Source: Enterococcus gilvus ATCC BAA-350 (lineage in GTDB: Bacteria > Bacillota > Bacilli > Lactobacillales > Enterococcaceae). From it: DNA of 64,000 nt. How positions within the stretch are numbered: position 1 is the first letter of the stretch; the number at the start of each line of letters is the position of its first letter. This document shows positions 51,590 through 60,435 of this stretch, in pieces. The notes under the pieces were generated by a model, which was not told the DNA's origin, did not search any database, and was given only the letters and a program-made list of their open reading frames with translations. Location of the stretch: assembly GCF_000407545.1 (NCBI RefSeq), contig NZ_ASWH01000003.1, forward strand, positions 1-64,000. The letters run 5' to 3'. The position numbers and the translations under genes were made by a program.

Positions 51590-54500
51590 TTATTGTTGGT
51601 CTTGACGTTTTTTCTTCACAAATACAAAAATGGCAACCGCCGCAATTGCTAGAACAAATGCAACCCATAAAAATGGATTCCCAAGTTCTCCGCTTGTTTG
51701 AGGAAGTGTGCCAACTGGTTTATATGAAGTTGGTGTAGCTGGTGTTAATGGTTTGTTGATCGTAATTGTTTGACCTTTATCATTGATATCCTTGTGTTCA
51801 GCGACCTTTTCGCCTTTAGATGTGGTTTCTTCAAAGGCAACCAATGAAAATTTGCTGTCTTTTCCAAACAATTGTTGAACAGCAACGTCATCGATTGTTA
51901 CAGTAACTGTCCCTGTTGATTCTTTTGGTGTGAACTTGATAGTAGATGTGAGTTCTTTCCCATCAATTAGAACTGGTTTTTTCGTGCGTTGATCGATCCA
52001 AATTACTTTTTGTTCGTATTCAACACCGGGTGTTAAATCTTCGAAAGCCACTTCATCCGTCAGTGTTACTTTTCCGTCTGTGGTTACTTCTGTTTTGCCG
52101 TTAACCAATGCTTTAGTACCGATTTTAGGATTGCGAACTTTTCCTGTTTGTTTCTCGTTCTTGATATCCTTCTCGTGAGCGATCGGTGTGTCATTGTGAG
52201 ACAATTTTTCGTAGGCAACCATGATTTTTCCTTTGGCTGCTGACAAGTTTGTTACAAAAGGAACGTCTACATAACCCGTTAAGAGTTCCACTTCAACCAA
52301 CGGTGTGTATTCAGTTGGATCTTCCGTAGGGTCTGCTGGGTTTTCTGTATCCGTATCTTCTTTAACAGGTTCACTTGCTTTTACTTTTGGTGTTTCAGTT
52401 GTTGCCTCTTTGTCCGTTGCTTCACTGTCCTTATCTTTGTCAGCTTCCGCATTTTTGTCTTTTTCCGCTTCTTCTTTTGCTAGGTTTTCATAGTATTCTT
52501 TCGCATTGATCTTAGAAGTTACTTTTCCGTCTTTTCCTGCCACAACAGTAAGCGTACCTGTCACGGGTTTTCCGCTTGGGTCAGTAAATTCTTTCCCTGT
52601 TTCACGGTTCATCATAGCTAAATCAAAGACGTATGTTTGACCTGCAATCAAGTTTTTAAAGAAGACACGGTCATAGCCTTTCACTTGCTTCAATGGATCA
52701 GTCAATTTTGTTTCTTTGTTGTTTTGATCGTAGAAGAATAATTCTGTGTGGATTTCTGGTTTCACAATTTGAATCGCTTCTGCTTCATTTTTCAAATCAT
52801 CATGACGAGCGACTTCTTCCCATTCCTTCGTAGAAGGATTGTAGTATTCTAGTACGTTCGTGAAGACACCTTTTTTGCCGTGTAAGTTTGTTGCATCAAA
52901 ATCTAGGTTGATAGCTTTCACGAATTTTGATTGTTTCGCTTCAAATTCAGTGACTTGTTTTAGCGATTTTTCGCCTAATTGTTTCCCTGTACCAAATTCT
53001 ACAAAATCAGTCGTTAAACGTAATTTTGCATTTGCAGGTGCTTGGTGTGCTTCGACCATCACTTGATCGACCAATTTTTGACCTTTTGATGGGTTAATGA
53101 ATTGTTGACCAGCAGTGTTGCTTGCTTGAGAATCCATGCCAAAGTTCAACGTTGGATTGTTCACGTTGATCGTGTTTTCACCAGACTTCACAACGATTGA
53201 GCCTTTAGATTTCTCAGGATCAATGTAGTGTCCTTTGATTGTAGCGATTTCTTCCCAATCTACTTTCGTTCCAGCTTTCAAGCCTTTAACAGCTAGTGTT
53301 CCATCTTTAGCAGAAACGGCTTCATGCGTTTTTCCGTCATAAATAAGGTTGAATTTAGCCCCTTCGATTTTGTTCCCTTTATCATCTGTCTTAACTAACG
53401 TTAGGTTCGCAAAACGAGGGTTGGTAACTTTGATTGTATTTGTGCCCTCTTTAAGAGTCACTGATCCTTTAGATGTAGCAGGGTCAATGTAGTGACCAGC
53501 AGGCGCTTTTGTTTCTTCATATTGTACGACTGTTCCCACGTTGTAATCAGGGGTTGATAATTCACCACTGGCATTCATGGTTGCTTTTGTCGTCTTGCCA
53601 TTGGCGGTGAGGTTGAATTCCGCACCAGCGATCGCTTTTCCTGTATCATCCACTTTTTTCAGAAGCAGTTTTCCTTCTTTAATAGCCTTAATGTTGATTT
53701 TTACGCTTGTCGGATCTCCCGTTCCTGCACTCATTAACTCTTGCGAGTATGGATGACGATAAACCACTGTTGCACCTTCATAGCTTGGAGAAATATTATA
53801 AATCATTTTTACTGATCCATCTTTGATATTTCCAGTCGCTTTTACAACTAAAGTATTTCCATCAATTGAAACATTCATGTTTGTATCATTTGAAGCTACT
53901 TTATATGCCCATAGAGAGCTATTCGTATCATCAAGTCGTAATGTTTCACCTTTTTTAAGCGAAATTGATTTATTATCAAAACTAGGCTTTGTTAAATACG
54001 AATTGATCTTTCTGTTTGTTTCTTTGATCCATGCTTCAAAACCAGCTTGACTCACGCGCCCTGACGAGTCTTTAATATTGCTCGTAGAGACACCTGTCCC
54101 CATATTTTGGATATGATGTTCTGTATAGAAAGCATTCTCTACAGAAGGTTGCGTCTCGTAACCCCAATAAGCAATTAAGCTGGCAATAACTAAATTTTGT
54201 TGATTTAATTGCTCGGTAGTATAGCCACCATTTTCACCAAAGTTTAACGGATTCCCGGGAGCTACACACCAAAGCATGCCGCCTGATGCGTCACGTTTAG
54301 CATAGAAGCCTTGTTCATGAATACCATTTGAATAATCCCAGGAAACAGTTGGAATGGAGTAGTTTTGATCGACAAAGATACTCACCCCTGCATAAGGAAC
54401 GATTGATAAAGCTCGTTTTGCACGTGTTGATCGTGACTGCAATTCTTGTACTTTATCCAAAAATTCCGACCAGTTCTCACGCACACTTTCATTAGTAGCT

Positions 54501-54856
54501 GACAAGAATTGTCCATCCGTCGTCATATAGTAGCCGTAATCTTTTAACACTTTGGCTAACTGTTCGTTAACATCTGTCTCTTTTTCAACTTTTGGACTGT
54601 CATTCGAATTTTGACTTTCGCCGATTTCTGGCTTGTCAACATCTTGTTCTTCACTACCAGTGGTACTTTCAGTCGGTTCTTTGGATTGTGAAGACTTTGT
54701 TTCTTTTGACTCTTTTTCTTCCTTATTCTCTGTGACAGTGCTTGAAAGTTCAGTCTTGGTTGCCTCTTCCGCAAAAACTTGAACACTGGGTGCTAGTTGT
54801 CCACTTAAAGTAAAAATTAGCATAAGTGAAGCGGCAATTTTTTTAAGTTTATTCAT
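51590..54856 (-). CDS. LPxTG surface adhesin with thioester-like, SpaA/Cna-B and VaFE repeat domains
   Basis: 1,088 residues from the ATG at 54856 (AAAGGAGAAG upstream). Signal peptide (KIAASLMLIFTLSGQLAPS), Ser/Glu-rich spacer, thioester-type domain around 180-270 (Cys in MLWCVAPGNPL; EHHIQN downstream), two SpaA/Cna-B prealbumin-like modules (LLKKVDDTGKAIAGAEFNL; LVKTDDKGNKIEGAKFNL), then three VaFE-type modules (GYDRVFFKNLIAGQTY, VAFEDLTPGVEYEQK) and LPQTSGELGNPF + TM + KKKRQ. The family mediates covalent or tight attachment to host or partner cells. With its own sortase next door it may aid colonisation or mating. Confidence 0.92.
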   Translation of the reverse strand: MNKLKKIAASLMLIFTLSGQLAPSVQVFAEEATKTELSSTVTENKEEKESKETKSSQSKEPTESTTGSEEQDVDKPEIGESQNSNDSPKVEKETDVNEQLAKVLKDYGYYMTTDGQFLSATNESVRENWSEFLDKVQELQSRSTRAKRALSIVPYAGVSIFVDQNYSIPTVSWDYSNGIHEQGFYAKRDASGGMLWCVAPGNPLNFGENGGYTTEQLNQQNLVIASLIAYWGYETQPSVENAFYTEHHIQNMGTGVSTSNIKDSSGRVSQAGFEAWIKETNRKINSYLTKPSFDNKSISLKKGETLRLDDTNSSLWAYKVASNDTNMNVSIDGNTLVVKATGNIKDGSVKMIYNISPSYEGATVVYRHPYSQELMSAGTGDPTSVKINIKAIKEGKLLLKKVDDTGKAIAGAEFNLTANGKTTKATMNASGELSTPDYNVGTVVQYEETKAPAGHYIDPATSKGSVTLKEGTNTIKVTNPRFANLTLVKTDDKGNKIEGAKFNLIYDGKTHEAVSAKDGTLAVKGLKAGTKVDWEEIATIKGHYIDPEKSKGSIVVKSGENTINVNNPTLNFGMDSQASNTAGQQFINPSKGQKLVDQVMVEAHQAPANAKLRLTTDFVEFGTGKQLGEKSLKQVTEFEAKQSKFVKAINLDFDATNLHGKKGVFTNVLEYYNPSTKEWEEVARHDDLKNEAEAIQIVKPEIHTELFFYDQNNKETKLTDPLKQVKGYDRVFFKNLIAGQTYVFDLAMMNRETGKEFTDPSGKPVTGTLTVVAGKDGKVTSKINAKEYYENLAKEEAEKDKNAEADKDKDSEATDKEATTETPKVKASEPVKEDTDTENPADPTEDPTEYTPLVEVELLTGYVDVPFVTNLSAAKGKIMVAYEKLSHNDTPIAHEKDIKNEKQTGKVRNPKIGTKALVNGKTEVTTDGKVTLTDEVAFEDLTPGVEYEQKVIWIDQRTKKPVLIDGKELTSTIKFTPKESTGTVTVTIDDVAVQQLFGKDSKFSLVAFEETTSKGEKVAEHKDINDKGQTITINKPLTPATPTSYKPVGTLPQTSGELGNPFLWVAFVLAIAAVAIFVFVKKKRQDQQ

Positions 54857-54881
54857 ACTCACTTCTCCTTTTTTGTTTAAT

Positions 54882-54914
54882 AAAAAAAAAGACAAGCAAT
54901 TGGCTTGTCTTTTC
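54882..54914 (-). terminator. Terminator/attenuator in the adhesin leader
   Basis: AAAAGACAAGC-CAATT-GCTTGTCTTTT followed by more T (54890-54882), 25 bases before the adhesin start. It lies between the short leader ORF and the adhesin, so it would have to be bypassed for adhesin expression if the promoter lies upstream. Confidence 0.8.
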
Positions 54915-54937
54915 AAAATCATCTGTTTAGGAATTCA

Positions 54938-54967
54938 TTACGGTGACCGACTACGATATTTAATCAT
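54938..54967 (-). CDS. Short leader ORF (9 residues) upstream of the adhesin
   Basis: ATG 54967 to TAA 54938 encodes MIKYRSRSP behind a perfect AGGAGG 6-7 bases upstream. Followed after about 25 bases by the terminator at 54882-54914. The layout suggests translation-coupled attenuation; unproven. Confidence 0.45.
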   Translation of the reverse strand: MIKYRSRSP

Positions 54968-54980
54968 TAAAAAACCTCCT

Positions 54981-55012
54981 AAAAAAAAAGAGAAAATCTG
55001 ATTGATTTTCCC
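54981..55012 (-). terminator. Terminator after the DUF5648 protein gene
   Basis: GGGAAAATC-AATCA-GATTTTCTC stem followed by nine T on the minus strand. Confidence 0.8.
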
Positions 55013-55028
55013 TTTTCTGCATATTATT

Positions 55029-55751
55029 TTAGTCATTATAAAACGAAACTGAATACTTCTTACTTCCATCTGAATAGACTATATGAATTGTTACAAATCG
55101 GTTATACTGGTCACGATTTATGATTTCATCATATCCAAAATCATAAGCTTCCTTATAAGTGTTAAATACTTTGCCAGAATTCCCTACAGAACCACTAACA
55201 ATCGTAGGTTCTTTAGGCTTTGTCGGTTCAGTTGGTTTCGGTGGTGTTGGTGCTTGATCTTTTCCTGAATAGAACGCGACACCCTCATAACGCCAACCGA
55301 CTTTTCTCAAATGATCTCTTTCACTTACAAGAGTTGTGAAATGATGCGTGCCTGATTTTGCATTGGGATTATACAAACGATAAACCGGTGTCGATCCGCC
55401 CGATTTCCAAGACTCCCCTTCGTAACGCCAGCCTTTACCTTTTAACATATTTACTTCATTCATGTTCAACGTATAATGATGATCCCCTCCGTTGTTCGGG
55501 TTGAACATCCGATAAACAGGTGCGCCTTGACTTGGTGCTTCCCATGCCGTGCCTTCGTTGCGCCACCCTGCGCGAACCACGAATGGAATTTCGTTCCCAT
55601 TTTGGGTATACAAGTGTTCTCCCGTGTTTGGATTATACGCACGATACAGCGTTGATGCTTCAACGTCTGTTGTATTTGCCAAAGCGACGCCTGTAAAGCC
55701 CAATGTTACTACTAAACCAACAACAATTTTACCTAACATTGATTTTTTCAT
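55029..55751 (-). CDS. Secreted DUF5648-repeat protein
   Basis: 240 residues. Signal peptide (IVVGLVVTLGFTGVALA), then three DUF5648-type repeats of about 45 residues (LYRAYNPNTGEHLYT...AGWRNEGTAW; VYRLYNPNAKSGTHHFTT), a Pro-rich spacer and a C-terminal domain of unknown type. DUF5648 units are found in secreted lytic enzymes and surface proteins, probably for cell-wall or glycan contact. Confidence 0.82.
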   Translation of the reverse strand: MKKSMLGKIVVGLVVTLGFTGVALANTTDVEASTLYRAYNPNTGEHLYTQNGNEIPFVVRAGWRNEGTAWEAPSQGAPVYRMFNPNNGGDHHYTLNMNEVNMLKGKGWRYEGESWKSGGSTPVYRLYNPNAKSGTHHFTTLVSERDHLRKVGWRYEGVAFYSGKDQAPTPPKPTEPTKPKEPTIVSGSVGNSGKVFNTYKEAYDFGYDEIINRDQYNRFVTIHIVYSDGSKKYSVSFYND

Positions 55752-55779
55752 TATTAACGCTCCTATTCATCCATTTTAG

Positions 55780-56196
55780 TTACTTCTCAATTTCATCATT
55801 CAACTTGTCTTGAACAAACTGCGACAAATTCAATCGCGTCTTTTTCAACCAAAATTCTTGGTATTGAGGAATCGTGATCGACTTGACGATTTTCTTTTCT
55901 CCGAATGTTTCAACAATTGCCCTCATACTTGTACCAATCAAAGTGATATGCTGATTGGCTTCTTTGCTTTTTTCAAGTTCAGATACTCTACTTTCATCAA
56001 AAACAGGAAACGCCTCATTCGATTCATACATATCAAACAGGGTAAATTCTAACGAGCTTTTCGCAATACGAATGGCTTCTTCTAATGATTCTGCACTTCC
56101 GTGGATACTCATTTCATCAAAAGGATAATCCACATAGAAATCATTGTCGGCCAATTTAGTGACACGCATAGCATAAATTAAATTTTGATTTTCCAC
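55780..56196 (-). CDS. hicB: HicB-family antitoxin
   Basis: 138 residues from the GTG at 56196 (AGGAGG 9 bases upstream). The partial RNase H-like HicB fold (NDFYVDYPFDEMSIHGSAESLEEAI) is followed by a C-terminal DNA-binding region (EFWLKKTRLNLSQFVQDKL). Pairs with HicA at 56237; it neutralises the toxin and represses the operon in known systems. Confidence 0.85.
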   Translation of the reverse strand: MENQNLIYAMRVTKLADNDFYVDYPFDEMSIHGSAESLEEAIRIAKSSLEFTLFDMYESNEAFPVFDESRVSELEKSKEANQHITLIGTSMRAIVETFGEKKIVKSITIPQYQEFWLKKTRLNLSQFVQDKLNDEIEK

Positions 56197-56236
56197 TAAG
56201 TAGTTCCTCCTAACTCTCACTTCTGAAACAGTGAGG

Positions 56237-56431
56237 TCATTTTTTCAGACCTAACTGTTTCAAAAGCTTCTGTTCAGTACCTATTGGCAAGTCTCGGTTT
56301 GCATGAACAGCAATGGTTTCTTTCTTTCCGGTTACAGTATGCTGCAATCGATGATGAGAGCCATTGCTACGGATCACAACCCAACCGTTCTTTTTTGCCA
56401 ATCGCAAAAGGTCTTTGCCAGTAAGTGGCAT
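56237..56431 (-). CDS. hicA: HicA-family mRNA interferase toxin
   Basis: 64 residues; dsRBD-like fold with the catalytic His in RSNGSHHRLQH and the start MPLTGKDLLRLAKKNGW. Located before hicB in the usual order. Cuts mRNA when free of HicB; here probably a plasmid-maintenance module. Confidence 0.92.
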   Translation of the reverse strand: MPLTGKDLLRLAKKNGWVVIRSNGSHHRLQHTVTGKKETIAVHANRDLPIGTEQKLLKQLGLKK

Positions 56432-56562
56432 TAAGTAACCCCCTTTACACTACTTAGTGTACCATCATTATATATATATTTCAATATTTTATTTATATTT
56501 AAATATTATTGAATCGTGATTGCTCGTCCGTCTCGTTCGGCATTGAATTGCCCCATCGTAAC

Positions 56563-57856
56563 TCAAGCTCTTGCGCCTCGATCGTATAACATATTTTTAC
56601 CGCCACTGCCTGCGCCTGCATTTGCTGAATAATACAATGGATCATAGACTAAGAATTTCCCGTTATTGTACCCAGCGATCACTTTTGCATGGTTTCTGTT
56701 TTTATCTGAATTCTTCTGGTAAGAAGAAAAGCCATAATATAGAACGGGTTGACCATTCAGTACACGATTAATGATTTGAACCGTATTTGATCCTGAAATA
56801 TCTATTGTATTTCCGCCATAGGTTTTACCGTATGCAGCTAACGCATTGGGTTTAATCACCCAACCGAAGCCAGCGCCAGTGTACACATTTCCTTTTTGAC
56901 CATTCGGATTACTTGGATACATTGGCAAGCGGTCTTGCATCGTTCTTAGGTTTGGTCGGATATTCTTTGATCCGAGGATCATTGCTAACGAAGCAGACGC
57001 ACATCCCCAAGGCGCTTTAACAGGTGTGTATTGGCTGATATATGGAACACTATTGATAATGTTCGTTGTTAGCAGGAACCGCACCACCAGTGACAGACCA
57101 AGAAACGCCTTCGTACCGCCACCCACGTCTGACCAAATCATTTTTTTCAGATTCTAACAACGTATAATGATGGCTGCCAGCGTCTCGTGCATTTGGATTG
57201 AACACGCGATAAACTTTTTGGCCGCCGTTTGGTACTTTCCAAGCGACGCCTTCATAACGCCAACCCGCACGCTTGATCTTGTCGATTTCCTTTGAATCTT
57301 TGGTGTAGAAATGTTCGCCTGAGTTCGGATTATAAGCACGGTATAAATTACTGCCGCTGCCATCGATCTGCATACTAATGCCTTCATAGACCCATCCTAA
57401 TGACATTAGATTGTCTTTCTCGCCACCGTTCAAGGTGTGCAAATGTTCCCCTGAATTCGGATTGTACACGCGGTAAACAGGTTTTAGACTCGCTGCTGCA
57501 TACGCTTCGACAGGCAGCGACGCACTGCGTGCATCTTCTTCGGCAATCTCACTCGTTTCAGGATCAGGAGCTACCGTTTCCTGTTCAGGCACCGCTTTTA
57601 CAGCAGGATTCAGACTGGTCACATCAGGAGTTTCAGGTTGCGCAGCTTTCGGCTGATCGTTTTCTGACTGGCTCGATTGCGTTTGACTTTCTTCGGTTCT
57701 ATTTTCTCGAGCTTCGCTTGTTTCAGTCGTACTGGTTTCTGATTGGACTGTTTGGGCCGATTGCTCAATTAAGTTTTCTGCTTGCGTGACAGGTCCTATA
57801 CCCAATGGAACTGTTAGTAAACCAACGATTAATACTTTCCAAAATTTCTTTTTCAT
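56563..57856 (-). pseudogene. Secreted DUF5648-C39 peptidase-like protein interrupted by a frameshift
   Basis: The 5' frame (57856-57050, 268 residues) has a signal peptide, a Ser/Thr/Glu linker and three DUF5648 repeats, and stops just after VTGGAVPANN. The following frame continues in register with SVPYISQYTPVKAPWGCASA (catalytic Cys), NHAKVIAGY (His) and VYDP (Asp), a peptidase C39_2-like domain, to 56563. A single-base indel near 57055-57070 explains the break. It could be an assembly error, a real mutation or, less likely, programmed frameshifting; no slippery heptamer is seen. If intact: a secreted cysteine peptidase or amidase. Confidence 0.7.
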
Positions 57857-57859
57857 TTG

Positions 57860-58074
57860 CGCTCTCCTTCATAAAATTTTATACATATCAATTATACATC
57901 AAAATAACAAACTTATTTTCACGTTTATGGTCAAAAATCGACCGTTCAAGAAAATCTATATTAATTCTTCGTTACAACTATGCATAGTTTAACGGGCTTT
58001 GATACTTATTTTTTTTAAATCCTCCATTCTTTTAATTTTCCACCTTTTTTCTTATTTTTTTGTTTTAAGCTACA
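57860..58074. other. AT-rich gene-free stretch
   Basis: No credible gene. AT-rich, with a TTGATA-like box near 58001 and T-runs. It may hold promoters for the 57856 gene (minus strand) or for the RNA repeat that follows, but none is convincing. Confidence 0.3.
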
Positions 58075-58388
58075 CGGTCGCTAGTCGAAAGGCTGAATTT
58101 TTTGCGTTTTGTTGCGAAGCTTTTACCATTCACTAGAAGGTTTTGCAAGGGTCGCTTGCGATAACGCTTGCCCTTGCAAGTTCTTCCAGCGTCTTGCGAG
58201 AAACAGGCTGAACGCGCTTGCGCGAAGCTTCAGCATGCTTTCGCAGCTAGACAGCGCGTGAAATGGTAAAAATGTATCGCAAAACCAAAAAATCAATTCA
58301 TATAAGCTAGTTTTTCAAAACTAGCATCTTCTTTCTTCTGTTCAGGCGGAGTCGGAGCTATGCTTCGCTTGAACAGCGCTTTTTTTCT
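58075..58388. ncRNA. Structured RNA repeat, copy 3 (diverged)
   Basis: It keeps the two long conserved blocks of copies 1 and 2 (GGCTGAATTTTTTGCG..., ending TTTTACCAT, and ATGGTAAAAATGTA-CGCAAAACC) but differs between them. Paired bases change together: the terminal stem is GTTCA/TGAAC instead of GGTCA/TGACC; the hairpin GCAATCG/CGATTGC is replaced by GCTAGTTTT/AAAACTAGC; the CGGC/GCCG inner hairpin becomes TCGC/GCGA. The plus strand ends in a run of T (58379-58385) like a terminator. Overlaps the last codons of the minus-strand gene at 58358. Confidence 0.7.
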
Positions 58389-58672
58389 TTAACTTTCTTT
58401 ACTTGATATATTGTTTCCAATTGTCCTTCAGCACTGTAGCGATAGGTTATCTGTAACTCGTATTCATGCTTCAATATGGATGTGAAGACAGCTTGTCCCA
58501 TACTGAAGCTTCCGCATTTAGAGACAATAAAGCAGTCTCTATTTGTTATCCATGTATTAAAATTACCGTAGGAAAAGGCTTTTCCGCCTCTCCCATTAAT
58601 AAATATACGTATCATAGATTTAAAATCTCTACTGTCCGTATTAATTTTTCTCAATTTTATTTCTCCTTCCAC
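58358..58672 (-). CDS. Hypothetical protein
   Basis: 104 residues. Soluble, no domain recognised (IFINGRGGKAFSYGNFNTWI). Its stop lies within the terminal hairpin of RNA repeat copy 3. Overlaps the upstream gene by 32 bases; part of a four-gene cluster (58358-59472). Confidence 0.5.
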   Translation of the reverse strand: MEGEIKLRKINTDSRDFKSMIRIFINGRGGKAFSYGNFNTWITNRDCFIVSKCGSFSMGQAVFTSILKHEYELQITYRYSAEGQLETIYQVKKVKEKKRCSSEA

Positions 58673-58916
58673 AACCTGAAAATCTCAAGAATATTTGAAT
58701 AAATATCAGTGCAATGCAGGCAAGTAGTAAACAAACAAGTGACTCTTTAAAACAGACACCTAAACGATACGTGAGAACAGACACTAGAAGACTGACTAAA
58801 AACAATCCAAGAATTTTTTCACGATCTCTTTGTAACTCCTGCATAGCTACTCGACTGTTAAGCGCATTGATTTCTTTAATCCCTGCATTACTTATTTTTT
58901 GCTGCATATTTTTCAC
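58641..58916 (-). CDS. Small membrane protein
   Basis: 91 residues; two TM segments (ILGLFLVSLLVSVLTYRL; SLVCLLLACIALIFIQIFL) after a polar N-terminus. ATG behind AAGGAGTG. Unknown family. Confidence 0.55.
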   Translation of the reverse strand: MKNMQQKISNAGIKEINALNSRVAMQELQRDREKILGLFLVSLLVSVLTYRLGVCFKESLVCLLLACIALIFIQIFLRFSGCGRRNKIEKN

Positions 58917-58936
58917 TCCTTGTTTTTGCTATACTT

Positions 58937-59245
58937 TTATTGCTTTATTTGAAAAGTTGTCTCAAATAGTCTAATAGTTCCTTTTGTTGCCTTTTCTGAT
59001 CGTTTCTTTTCCGTTATTACTTCTTGCTGAATAATTCTAATTTCTTGCGACGTTTCAATCGTCAGCCACAAAGTGATTGTTACCAATACCATAGTGATAA
59101 TCCAACAGATAAAAGATAATCGTTCTCCGTTTTTTAATGTTTGCCATTGGCCTAACAAATAGATCACTAGAAATAACAGATATGAAAGTACTACCCCAAA
59201 AAACACCCAATATAATCCCATCCTAATTTCTCCTTTTCCTTTCAC
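58937..59245 (-). CDS. Small membrane protein
   Basis: Up to 102 residues, possibly starting at MGLYWVFFG; two TM segments (VFFGVVLSYLLFLVIYLL; FICWIITMVLVTITLWL) and a charged helical C-terminus. Overlaps the upstream gene by 4 bases. Confidence 0.55.
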   Translation of the reverse strand: MKGKGEIRMGLYWVFFGVVLSYLLFLVIYLLGQWQTLKNGERLSFICWIITMVLVTITLWLTIETSQEIRIIQQEVITEKKRSEKATKGTIRLFETTFQIKQ

Positions 59246-59472
59246 GCATTGAGTATTAAATTCTTTCTTATCCGTTCTCCTACGCGTTTATAGTTCACGG
59301 AAATGACGGAACTTTTCTCAAGCTGGTTCAGCAGTATACATTCTCGCTTTCTAGTCCACTTTTTGGTTCTTCGTTTAATGGACAAGTAGTCTTCTAAGTA
59401 CATTTCTTTTCGTTTTCCTGATCTCATAAAATCGACTAACTCTCTTATCTCGTTCAATAAAGTTCGCCTCAC
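59242..59472 (-). CDS. Hypothetical basic protein (76 residues)
   Basis: Basic, helical (LSIKRRTKKWTRKRECILLN), no recognised domain; 4-base overlap with the next gene. First gene of the small cluster. Confidence 0.5.
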   Translation of the reverse strand: MRRTLLNEIRELVDFMRSGKRKEMYLEDYLSIKRRTKKWTRKRECILLNQLEKSSVISVNYKRVGERIRKNLILNA

Positions 59473-59841
59473 AAATTTTCTTTTGTTTACAAATTAAAAA
59501 TTAGCTATACACTTTTACGGTAAGTGAGAACGTGCCGTTTTTGGTTGACGGTCAACCTGCCAAGTTCCGACTTTGAGACAAAGGAACAAGCATCAGAAAT
59601 CCTTCTGTAAGCAGATAGTCACACTGATTTCGCGTGGTGACGGTTACCTGCGCTACTTTTTATCAAAAAGCGAAAATGACCACTTCCCAAGAGACGCTAA
59701 CCTTCCCGGGTACTGTCTTTCATTTTGAGTACCAACGCTGCTAGACAGTCAGATGCATCCGTCGATATTCGGTACTCTTTGTCGATATAAAGTTTTCAAG
59801 GATCGTGCAAGCCGATTAACTTGCAAACAAGAAAAAATTTG
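59473..59841. other. Gene-free stretch with several hairpins
   Basis: No coding potential seen. Inverted repeats include GGTTGAC/GTCAACC (59541-59556), GTTCC...GGAAC (59564-59588) and TAGACAGTC with the earlier GTACTGTC block. The style (GC-rich stems in an AT-rich plasmid) resembles a structured RNA or a control region, but I cannot define one. Confidence 0.35.
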
Positions 59842-60117
59842 TTAAAGTAATATCTTAGCTTTGAATTTCTTAATACAGTAAAGGTCAGCCTTCGGATGTT
59901 TTCTTTTAGCGAAAACCACACCTCCTGGTGTAACCGCGGTCCGTACCTTTGGATAGAGTCTCATGATTGATTGCTGCTCTCCAGTGCGATTATTTAAGAA
60001 TTTTCCGTGATTCATGTTGACCCATATGGTCCCGTCAAATAATCGCACCGTTGTCGCCGTTTCTTGGAGTTTTTTAAACGAACAGATTTGTCGAACTTCC
60101 AATTTATTCACTTCCAA
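59842..60117 (-). CDS. Hypothetical protein
   Basis: 91 residues, beta-rich (TTVRLFDGTIWVNMNHGKFL; VRTAVTPGGVVFAKRK), weak ribosome site. No domain recognised. Isolated between two non-coding stretches. Confidence 0.45.
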   Translation of the reverse strand: MEVNKLEVRQICSFKKLQETATTVRLFDGTIWVNMNHGKFLNNRTGEQQSIMRLYPKVRTAVTPGGVVFAKRKHPKADLYCIKKFKAKILL

Positions 60118-60226
60118 TCCAATTTTTTTTAGTATCGATGCAACTATGACAGTGCGAGTTTTACGTTAAGATTAAGAGAATTTTTATTTGTTTTGCCATA
60201 GTTGCAAACGGTACAAACTGACTAAG

Positions 60227-60254
60227 GTCTTTGCGTCAGCAGGAAACCGACAAC
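60227..60254 (+). repeat. Arm X of a 25-base inverted repeat pair
   Basis: TTTGCGTCAGCAGGAA is the centre of a block that reappears, reverse-complemented with 3 mismatches in 25, at 60579-60608. Plus-strand RNAs from the two places would be complementary. Confidence 0.6.
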
Positions 60255-60290
60255 AAAAAAAAGGAGACCATGCCGATAGGCATAGTCTCC
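60253..60290 (-). terminator. Strong minus-strand terminator
   Basis: GGAGAC-TATGCC-TATC-GGCATG-GTCTCC stem followed by eight T on the minus strand. No protein gene ends here, so it probably ends a non-coding RNA. Confidence 0.8.
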
Positions 60291-60435
60291 CCCCTAATAC
60301 GTATCAAATACTGCAAGAGGTGATAAAACGGCTCGATTCCTTGCATTCGAAAGACCGAATGCTTGGGTACGAACCCCAATTTCCAATGTCTAGACACATC
60401 TAAAGAAAGTGTTTAAAGAACCCATGAAAATATGG

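Noticed and set aside
60300..60385. tRNA-like hairpins (GCATTCG/CGAATGC, TTGGGT/ACCCCAA)
   Set aside because: No complete cloverleaf, no acceptor stem and no anticodon arm in the right geometry.
60188..60403. 71-residue plus-strand ORF near repA
   Set aside because: No ribosome site, and it runs through arm X and the minus-strand terminator hairpin. The region reads as structured RNA or DNA rather than protein.
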